From an uncultured Pseudomonadota bacterium (GTDB lineage: Bacteria; Pseudomonadota; Gammaproteobacteria; Burkholderiales; SG8-39): a stretch of DNA of 64,000 nucleotides. The notes under the pieces are model-generated. The model worked only from the letters and a program-made list of their open reading frames with translations. It was not told the origin of the DNA and made no database searches. Shown one piece after another: positions 57,657 through 64,000 of the stretch (position 1 is its first letter; each line of letters begins with the position of its first letter). The position numbers and the translations under genes were made by a program. The stretch lies in assembly GCA_903921325.1 (NCBI GenBank), contig CAIXPL010000008.1, positions 1 to 64,000 on the forward strand. Reading direction: 5' to 3'.

Positions 57657-60600
57657 ATGAAATCATTGCGCACCACTGGTCTCGCTCTGCTCGCGCTACT
57701 GGCGGTGATTCTGGCCGTCGCGTACCTCGCCGTGCCCAGCCTGGGCCGGCACTTACTGGCGCAGACACTCAGTGAGGCGTTGCAGCAACCGGTGCGCGTC
57801 GAGGCCCTGGCGCTCAACCCCTTCAAACTTGAAGCGAAGATCAGCGGATTTGCCCTGGGCGGCACGCAGACCGAGGCGCCTTGGTTCACCTTCGATGACC
57901 TCACGGTCGATCTCGCCGCGCGCTCGGTGGTGTATCGGGCACCGGTGCTCGATGCGCTGCGACTGACACGTCCGCACCTAACGCTTGCACGTCTGCGCGA
58001 CGGTCGCTACAACATCTCACCCCTGATCGAGTTCCTGCAGAGCAAGCCGGACACCAAGCAGGGCCCCGCGCGATTTGCACTGTTCAACATCGAGTTGATT
58101 GGGGGCACCGTCGACTTCGATGATCAGCTGGTCAGTGAACGGCATCGTCTGAGCGACATCGAAATCGGCCTGCCTTTCATCTCCACCTTGCCTGAGGATC
58201 ACGAGGTACATGTTGAGCCGCACCTGAGCGCGCTATTTAACGGCAAACCGATCCGATCCGGGGCCTCGTCACAGCCGCTGATCGAAGCCACCCCCACCAG
58301 CCTGCATCTGGAGCTCTCGCAGGTTGACCTGCCGCGCTACATGGCCTATCTGCCCGGCCAGTGGGGCGCACGGCTGGCGCATGGTTCCCTCAGTAGCGCA
58401 CTCGATATGCATTTCTCGCGTGACAATCGAGTCAATTCACTTGAACTGTCAGGCTCGATCGACCTGCGGGGTCTTCAGCTCGTAGAGAGTGCCGGCGCGA
58501 GCCTGACGGGCTTCGATCATCTGGTCATCGACATCGCACACATCCGCTGGCCAGCCCGCGAGGTCGCAATCCGCCGCATTGAGCTCACCCATCCGACAAT
58601 CGATGTACGACGTGGTGCCGACGGTCAGATCAATCTGGCGCAATTGGGACGCTTTCAGGCAGCACGAGCTGCAGCACGCGACGCGCTTGCACAGACGGCG
58701 AACACGACGCACGACGATTCCCACTCGCCGCCAGCAGCAGCCGCACCGGATAAGTCCCTTGGGCAGTCAACCACCACGCCCGCAACCGCGTCCTCATCCG
58801 CCGCGGCAGCCGAGCCTGCAATGAAGCTGACGATCGATGACATTCAGGTGCATGGCGCACAGGTGCAGGTAAATGATCTGGCCACCAATCCGGCATTCAG
58901 GCTGCGAATCGATCCATTCGAGTTGCATATCGAAAAGGCGAGCTATCCGCAACAGGAGCCAGCCACCCGGATCACCTTGCAGGCAAAATCTGCCAATGGC
59001 CTTGAGCTGAAACTGGCAACCGAGCTGGCCTTGTCTGCTGTCCCGACACTCAAGGGGTCGATCGCACTCACCAATGTGCATCCGGCTGATTTCGCCACCT
59101 ACTTTCGCGACCAGGTGCCATACGACCTGTCCCCCCAGACCCGCGTGGATCTGTCGTCAAACTTTGATCTGGCGCTCGATCGTGCGCCAAGCGGCATCCT
59201 GAGCCAGCTGCATGCGCAGGCGTCCGATGCCAGCCTGCTCCTGCGCGAATCCGCTCGGCGGCCGATCCCGATCGGTCAGATCACGATCGATGACGCGCAG
59301 ATTGATTTGAACCACCACCGGCTGGATGTTGGACGCATCGCTGCGGCCGACGCCCAGCTCATCTTCACCCGCGTGGCAGACGGATCGATGCGCCTGGGCG
59401 CACCGCCACCGAGTGATGGGAATGCGACTACGCGCGCTGGTGATCCAGTCGATGGCAGCACGTCAGCGCAACCACGCGGTGATGCACCCAGGGGCACCGC
59501 ATCAACGCCACCGCCCGGTGACGCAGCCGCTGGCGCCGCACCGCCAAAACAGTCCGACGGCCCGGAATGGAGCTGGCAGATCGCTGCCCTCACTCTGGAT
59601 CGTTATGACCTGCGCTGGAACGATGAAACAACCGTACCGGCTGTTGCACTGCATGCCGCCCCGCTCGCGCTCAATCTCAAGAACGTGTCAAACAAAACCG
59701 GGAACCTCGCGCAAGTGTCACTCGCGCTGGGTCTGAACTCGCGCGGGCTGGTCAGTGTGCAAGGCGATTTCGGGTTCAATCCGATGGCGGGCACGCTGAC
59801 CTATCGTGCCGAGAAGATCGACCTCACCGCACTACAAGGCTATCTCGCCCGCGTCACTCGGCTAGGCCTGTCCCATGGCGAGCTCGCCTCCAATGGCACC
59901 GTGCGTCTGCTGCGAGATTCTGAAGGCAGCCCGGCACCGGGGTTTTCGGGAGACCTGGCGCTGAGTGACATTGCCTGCACTGCGCCGGGTAGCCAGACGG
60001 AGCTGCTCAACTGGGCAATGCTGCGGGTAAAGGATATCGATTTTGCGAGTGCGCCCCGGCATGTCGCGATCGGTAGCGTCGAATTAGCTGATTTCGCCGC
60101 CCGCATCGAGCTCGACAGCCAAGGCAAACTCAACCTGCAAGCACTTGCGGGCGCGCCAGCCAGCGCCGAGGACGCTCACCCGGTGAGTGCGCCTGCGTCG
60201 ACTGAAGCGAGCGTGCCCGTCACCACCGGTTCACCGAGCGTCACTGCCCCGGCGGTGACGATCGGGCATATTGCGTTCAGCGGTGGACAGGTCGATTTCA
60301 GCGATCAGTTCATCAAGCCCAGCTATCGAGCGCATTTGAACGAAGTCAGTGGCGAAATCGGCACCATCACTGAACAGCTTGCCGGCGATGTCCAGTTGCA
60401 TGCCCGCCTCGATGACTCGGCGCCCGTTGAGTTGACCGGCAAGATCAATCCGATCGCCCGCCCGATCGAGCTGGATCTGCAGGCTCGCGCCACCGATATT
60501 CAATTGCCTGCGCTGACGCCTTACGCCGGGCGCTATGTCGGCTATGGCATTGAAAAGGGCAGTTTGTCGGTCGATCTGAGTTATCACATTGCCGACGGTC

Positions 60601-61352
60601 GTTTGGCCGCACGCAACAAGCTGCGCCTGGATCAACTCACCTTCGGTAACCGCGTGGATAGCCCCGATGCGATCAAACTGCCGATCCTGCTGGCGGTGAG
60701 TCTGCTCAAGGACAAGAATGGTCTGATTGATATCGACCTTCCGATCAGCGGAACGTTGAATGACCCCAAGTTCTCGGTTGGGGACATCATCTTGAAGACC
60801 CTGGTCCAGTTGCTCGAGCGGGCGGTCACCTCACCGTTTCGTCTACTGGCCTCGGCCTTTGGCAACTCGGGAGAGGAACTGGGCTATGTCGAGTTTGCAC
60901 CGGGTCAAAGCGAGCTGGACCCAGTGGCCATTGAACGCCTGACCTCGCTCGCCCGTGCCCTGAATGAGCGCAAAGGACTGTCCCTGGAAATCACCGGTCG
61001 CGCCGATCCGAATTCAGACGGTGTCGCTGCGTCAGGCAAGGCGGCGAGCGGTCGGTCTGCGATGAGCAACGCCCTTGCGCCCATTGCAACACTGGCATCT
61101 GCGCTCATTTCAGCACCGCCTGCGGCCCCTGTGGCCCCGCCTGCAGCATCGGCAACCGTTCAGGCACCCGAACCACTCAGCCCCGATGCTTTGCGCGCGC
61201 TGGCCAACAGGCGAGCGGCGGCAGCGCGCGCCTGGCTGACCGGGCCAGGGGCGATTGATCCGAACCGGGTGTTCATCGTCGCCCCGGTGCTCAATGCGGT
61301 TGGCATCACCGATCAGGGCAAACCGAACCGGGTTGACTTCTCGCTGCGTTGA
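57657..61352 (+). CDS. DUF748/AsmA-like envelope protein
   Basis: A 1231-residue protein with one N-terminal membrane anchor (TGLALLALLAVILAVAYLAVPSLG) and a long periplasmic part with DUF748 features (LDALRLTRPHLTLARLRDGRYN, FALFNIELIGGTVDFDDQLV, and later SGGQVDFSDQFIKPSYRAHLNEVSGEIG). Such proteins belong to the AsmA/TamB-like group linked to outer-membrane lipid transport. Two Ala/Ser/Pro/Thr-rich linkers interrupt it (about residues 340-385 and 585-640), and a third lies near the C-terminus before ALANRRAAAARAWL. The end (GYVEFAPGQSELD, RADPN) has an OmpA-like flavour. A 275-bp upstream region separates it from the divergent ferritin-like gene. Confidence 0.88.
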   Translation: MKSLRTTGLALLALLAVILAVAYLAVPSLGRHLLAQTLSEALQQPVRVEALALNPFKLEAKISGFALGGTQTEAPWFTFDDLTVDLAARSVVYRAPVLDALRLTRPHLTLARLRDGRYNISPLIEFLQSKPDTKQGPARFALFNIELIGGTVDFDDQLVSERHRLSDIEIGLPFISTLPEDHEVHVEPHLSALFNGKPIRSGASSQPLIEATPTSLHLELSQVDLPRYMAYLPGQWGARLAHGSLSSALDMHFSRDNRVNSLELSGSIDLRGLQLVESAGASLTGFDHLVIDIAHIRWPAREVAIRRIELTHPTIDVRRGADGQINLAQLGRFQAARAAARDALAQTANTTHDDSHSPPAAAAPDKSLGQSTTTPATASSSAAAAEPAMKLTIDDIQVHGAQVQVNDLATNPAFRLRIDPFELHIEKASYPQQEPATRITLQAKSANGLELKLATELALSAVPTLKGSIALTNVHPADFATYFRDQVPYDLSPQTRVDLSSNFDLALDRAPSGILSQLHAQASDASLLLRESARRPIPIGQITIDDAQIDLNHHRLDVGRIAAADAQLIFTRVADGSMRLGAPPPSDGNATTRAGDPVDGSTSAQPRGDAPRGTASTPPPGDAAAGAAPPKQSDGPEWSWQIAALTLDRYDLRWNDETTVPAVALHAAPLALNLKNVSNKTGNLAQVSLALGLNSRGLVSVQGDFGFNPMAGTLTYRAEKIDLTALQGYLARVTRLGLSHGELASNGTVRLLRDSEGSPAPGFSGDLALSDIACTAPGSQTELLNWAMLRVKDIDFASAPRHVAIGSVELADFAARIELDSQGKLNLQALAGAPASAEDAHPVSAPASTEASVPVTTGSPSVTAPAVTIGHIAFSGGQVDFSDQFIKPSYRAHLNEVSGEIGTITEQLAGDVQLHARLDDSAPVELTGKINPIARPIELDLQARATDIQLPALTPYAGRYVGYGIEKGSLSVDLSYHIADGRLAARNKLRLDQLTFGNRVDSPDAIKLPILLAVSLLKDKNGLIDIDLPISGTLNDPKFSVGDIILKTLVQLLERAVTSPFRLLASAFGNSGEELGYVEFAPGQSELDPVAIERLTSLARALNERKGLSLEITGRADPNSDGVAASGKAASGRSAMSNALAPIATLASALISAPPAAPVAPPAASATVQAPEPLSPDALRALANRRAAAARAWLTGPGAIDPNRVFIVAPVLNAVGITDQGKPNRVDFSLR

Positions 61353-61458
61353 ACCCGCGAGCGTGCTTACGCTGATGACTGACGGGGCGATCCCGCAGGC
61401 CCCTGTGCCGATGTATGATTCCTGACCCCTGCCGACAGGGACCCCGAGGAGATACCCC

Positions 61459-61920
61459 ATGGCCAAAACAACCCTTACGGTTGACGGTCGCGCGCATACC
61501 GTTGCTGCGACACCCGATACCCCGCTGCTGTATGTCTTGCGCGAAGAGCTGGCGCTCAACGGACCAAAATTCGGTTGCGGTCTGGCCCAGTGCGGTACCT
61601 GTACGGTACTGATCGACGGGCGCGCTGTGCGCTCCTGCGTGACGCCAGTTGCAGCAGTGAACGGGGCCGTGCGCACGCTGGAGGGTTTGAGCGCCGGGGG
61701 CAAACCCCATCCGGTGCAGGATGCTTTTATCGCCGAGGAAGCCGCGCAATGCGGCTACTGTGCCAACGGCTGGATCATGAACAGCGTGGCACTCCTTGAG
61801 AAACACCCCAAACCGAGCGAAGCGCAGATCCGCGATCAGTTAAGCGGCCTGAAGTGTCGCTGTGGTACGCATATGGCCATCCTGCGCGCGGTGCGCCGCG
61901 CTGCCGCCGCAACCGCCTGA
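61459..61920 (+). CDS. 2Fe-2S subunit of an isoquinoline 1-oxidoreductase-type molybdenum hydroxylase (IorA-like)
   Basis: A 153-residue Fe-S subunit. First cluster: C40-x4-C45-x2-C48...C60 (FGCGLAQCGTCTV). Second cluster: AAQCGYCANGW and LKCRCGTHMAILRAVRRA. The IorA/NicA type pairs with an IorB-like molybdopterin subunit and often passes electrons to a cytochrome, needing no FAD subunit. GAGGAG precedes the ATG at good spacing. The large subunit begins 18 bp after its stop, so the pair forms an operon. Confidence 0.93.
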   Translation: MAKTTLTVDGRAHTVAATPDTPLLYVLREELALNGPKFGCGLAQCGTCTVLIDGRAVRSCVTPVAAVNGAVRTLEGLSAGGKPHPVQDAFIAEEAAQCGYCANGWIMNSVALLEKHPKPSEAQIRDQLSGLKCRCGTHMAILRAVRRAAAATA

Positions 61921-61937
61921 CCCGAGGAGACACTCAC

Positions 61938-64000
61938 ATGCAAATCAATCGCAGAGACTTCCTCAAATCCTCAGGCTCCCTGGTGGTCGGAGTCAGTGCC
62001 TCCGGCGCGCTGCAAAGCCTCATTGCGGGCGAAGCGCTCGCCGAGTCGGTGAGCTACCCCAACCCCTCGCCCGAACTGCTCGACACCTGGATCTCGGTGG
62101 CGCGAGACGGCCAGGTCACCGCCTTCTTCGGCAAAGTCGACATGGGCCTTGGCCTGGAGACGGCCATTGCGCAGATCGTGGCCGAAGAGCTCGACATGCC
62201 CGTTGAGCGAGTCAACATCGTGGCCGGGGACACGCTGCTCACCGCCAACCAGGGCGGCGCCAGCGCGTCGAGCGGCATTCGTGCGGGCGCCATTCCGCTG
62301 CGCAATGCGGCTGCCGAGGCTCGTCGTGTGCTGGCCTCCGCCGGGGCTGAGCGTCTTGGCGTGCCGTTCGAGGCTGTTGCCACAGAGAAGGGTGAGGTAT
62401 TTGTCAAAGCGGAACCAGCGCGCCGGATCGGCTACGCCAGCATCGTCGATGGCAAGCCGCTGGGCACCAAGGTGACCTGGAACAAGGAAATGGGTACACC
62501 TCTGAATGTCACCGGCGCGGGCAAGCCGAAAGCGGTGGCTGATTACAAAGTGGTCGGCCAATCGGTTGCGCGGCGCGACATTCCGGGCAAGATGCTCGGC
62601 ACGACTGACTATCTGACCAATGTACGTCTGCCCGGCATGCTGCATGCCCGGCTGTTACGCCCCGCGGTCGCTGCGGCGGTGCCGGTGTCCTATGACGCGG
62701 CGTCAATTGCCAGCATTCCAGGCGCGCGGGTTGTGCACAAGAAGGACATGCTGGCTGTGGTCGCCGAGCGCGAATGGGATGCGGTGCGAGCTGCGCGCCT
62801 GCTCAAGGTGCAATGGACAGAGCCCGCGATGAACTGGCCGGGTAGCGAAGGCATCCATGATCATATCCGCAGCGCGCCTGCGGTTGCCTCCAATGGCGAG
62901 AGCGCGTTTGCCGGCAAGCGGGTCTACGATGAAACCCCGACCTACCGGGCGCTGGCAGGCGCGGCCAAAGTGATGACAGCCGATTACGAGGCGCCCTTTC
63001 AATCACACGCGCGGATCGGTCCATCGGTCGGCGTGGCCGATGTGCGCGATGGCAGTGCGGTCATTTATGTCGATTCGCAAAAGCCCCACTTTGTGCGCAT
63101 GGGCATTGCCAAGCTGCTCGGTCTGCCGCAGGACAAGGTCCGAGTGATCTGGAAAACGGGCGCCGGGTCCTATGGTCGCAGCGACGCCGACGAGGCTCCC
63201 TACGAAGCCGCCGTCCTGTCACAGGAACTCGGCCGCCCGGTGCGCGTGCAGTGGATGCGCCATGAGGGTACCGGCTGGGACCCCAAGGCGCCGGCTGCCG
63301 TGATCAGCATGAAAGCGGGGTTGGATGCCGCAGGCGCAGTCGGCGCCTGGTACTTTCGCGCCAAAGGGTTTTCGGGATGGGATGTGAAATTCGCGGCCGA
63401 CAGCCCCGAGCAGACACTGGTGGGCATGCAACTGGGCATGGCCAAGACCGATATGCACAATTTTGATGTGCCGACCGAGACCTACCAGTTTCCGAACACC
63501 GTGCGCTTCTGGCAGACCGTCGCGCCGCTGCAAGTGCAGGCATCGCCGATGCGCTGCGCCCATATGCGTGCGCCGCAGGAGATGCAAAGCCGCTTCGCGC
63601 AGGAATGTTTTGTCGATGAAGTGGCAATCGCCACCGGGCGTGATCCGCTGGCATTCCGCCTCGCCTCGATCAAGGAACCGCGCGAGATGGCCGTGCTCAA
63701 AGCGGTCACCGAGAAGGCCGGCTGGAGTGCGGCGGACCACTCACCGCGCAAGGCCAAGGGCGACATTCTGTTTGGTCGGGGTCTGGCCTTGTACAACGGC
63801 TATGGCTCGTATGCCGCGCTGGTGGTCGAGGTGGAAGTCAATCGCAAGACCGGTCGGGTGTGGGCACGCAAAGTGACTGTGGCACAGGATAGTGGCCTCA
63901 TCATCAACCCGGGATCGCTCAAGACCGTGATGGAAGGCAATGTGGTGCAGGGTCTGTCACGCGCCATGGTTGAAGAGGTGGCCTTCAATCAGTCCACGGT
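61938..64000 (+). CDS. IorB-like molybdopterin-binding hydroxylase subunit (3' end outside window)
   Basis: At least 687 residues are encoded, open to the window edge and therefore absent from the ORF track. It starts MQINRRDFLKSSGSLVVGVS, a twin-arginine signal (NRRDFL), implying export as a folded enzyme, unusual among molybdenum hydroxylases but normal for IorB-like proteins. Family features: GKVDMGLGLETAIAQIVAEELD, GGASASSGIRAGA and MRAPQEMQSRFAQECFVDEVA. Where most members have GGGFGRR, this protein has TGAGSYGRSDADEAPYEAA, as in a divergent subgroup. GAGGAG lies nine bases before the ATG. Confidence 0.9.
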   Translation, partial: MQINRRDFLKSSGSLVVGVSASGALQSLIAGEALAESVSYPNPSPELLDTWISVARDGQVTAFFGKVDMGLGLETAIAQIVAEELDMPVERVNIVAGDTLLTANQGGASASSGIRAGAIPLRNAAAEARRVLASAGAERLGVPFEAVATEKGEVFVKAEPARRIGYASIVDGKPLGTKVTWNKEMGTPLNVTGAGKPKAVADYKVVGQSVARRDIPGKMLGTTDYLTNVRLPGMLHARLLRPAVAAAVPVSYDAASIASIPGARVVHKKDMLAVVAEREWDAVRAARLLKVQWTEPAMNWPGSEGIHDHIRSAPAVASNGESAFAGKRVYDETPTYRALAGAAKVMTADYEAPFQSHARIGPSVGVADVRDGSAVIYVDSQKPHFVRMGIAKLLGLPQDKVRVIWKTGAGSYGRSDADEAPYEAAVLSQELGRPVRVQWMRHEGTGWDPKAPAAVISMKAGLDAAGAVGAWYFRAKGFSGWDVKFAADSPEQTLVGMQLGMAKTDMHNFDVPTETYQFPNTVRFWQTVAPLQVQASPMRCAHMRAPQEMQSRFAQECFVDEVAIATGRDPLAFRLASIKEPREMAVLKAVTEKAGWSAADHSPRKAKGDILFGRGLALYNGYGSYAALVVEVEVNRKTGRVWARKVTVAQDSGLIINPGSLKTVMEGNVVQGLSRAMVEEVAFNQST

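Overview
The window looks like a chromosome segment of a GC-rich betaproteobacterium of the order Burkholderiales, probably near Alcaligenaceae. Two things point there: housekeeping blocks in the order nadD-rsfS-rlmH-maf-rng and leuS-lptE-holA-(prx)-proA, and several Bug-family (tripartite tricarboxylate type) binding proteins, which are expanded in that group. No rRNA, tRNA, CRISPR array, integrase or insertion sequence was seen.

Layout. 0-6.1 kb, minus strand: the N-terminal part of a giant LEPR/DUF4347 surface protein with 104-residue Ig-like repeats (it runs off the window and is absent from the ORF track), a Sel1-repeat protein and a secreted phage-tail-collar-domain protein. 6.2-17.4 kb: housekeeping genes rng, maf, rlmH, rsfS, nadD, a LOG-family gene on the opposite strand, proA, a 1-Cys peroxiredoxin, holA, lptE, leuS. 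17.5-26.7 kb: a plus-strand operon (membrane protein, dihydroxyphthalate-decarboxylase-like protein, medium and small subunits of a molybdenum hydroxylase, ThDP enzyme), then an esterase, an aldehyde dehydrogenase, a Bug protein and a cupin. 26.8-31.2 kb: uvrD, a doubtful small ORF and a SWIM zinc-finger protein. 31.4-33.2 kb: a decayed stretch with two gene remnants around an intact secreted esterase. 33.4-57.4 kb: a large catabolic region. 57.7-61.4 kb: a DUF748/AsmA-like envelope protein. 61.5-64 kb: an IorA/IorB-type molybdenum hydroxylase pair, the second gene cut by the window end.

The catabolic genes (17.5-26.7, 33.4-57.4 and 61.5-64 kb) add up to three Rieske oxygenase systems, one Rieske ferredoxin, a TauD-type dioxygenase, a double-cupin gentisate-dioxygenase-like protein, two dihydroxyphthalate-decarboxylase-like proteins, a DapA-type aldolase/lyase, an ornithine-cyclodeaminase-family protein, three molybdenum-hydroxylase large subunits, a tartrate-dehydratase-like enolase-superfamily enzyme, a VOC protein, an FAD oxidoreductase and a ferritin-like protein. 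Five secreted binding proteins of three transporter types (three Bug, one LivK-like, one DctP) are interspersed, with no permease and no transcription regulator in the window. The core is a six-gene minus-strand run (41.5 to 35.9 kb) divergent from a phthalate-4,5-dioxygenase-like oxygenase. The best reading is one or more uncharacterised pathways for aromatic or N-heteroaromatic acids; the substrate cannot be read from the sequence. The unusual features are the split molybdenum-hydroxylase gene sets, the unfamiliar enzyme combination in the minus-strand run, and several small repeat expansions, in RsfS, in LeuRS and at the coxL-type/tarD-like gene junction.
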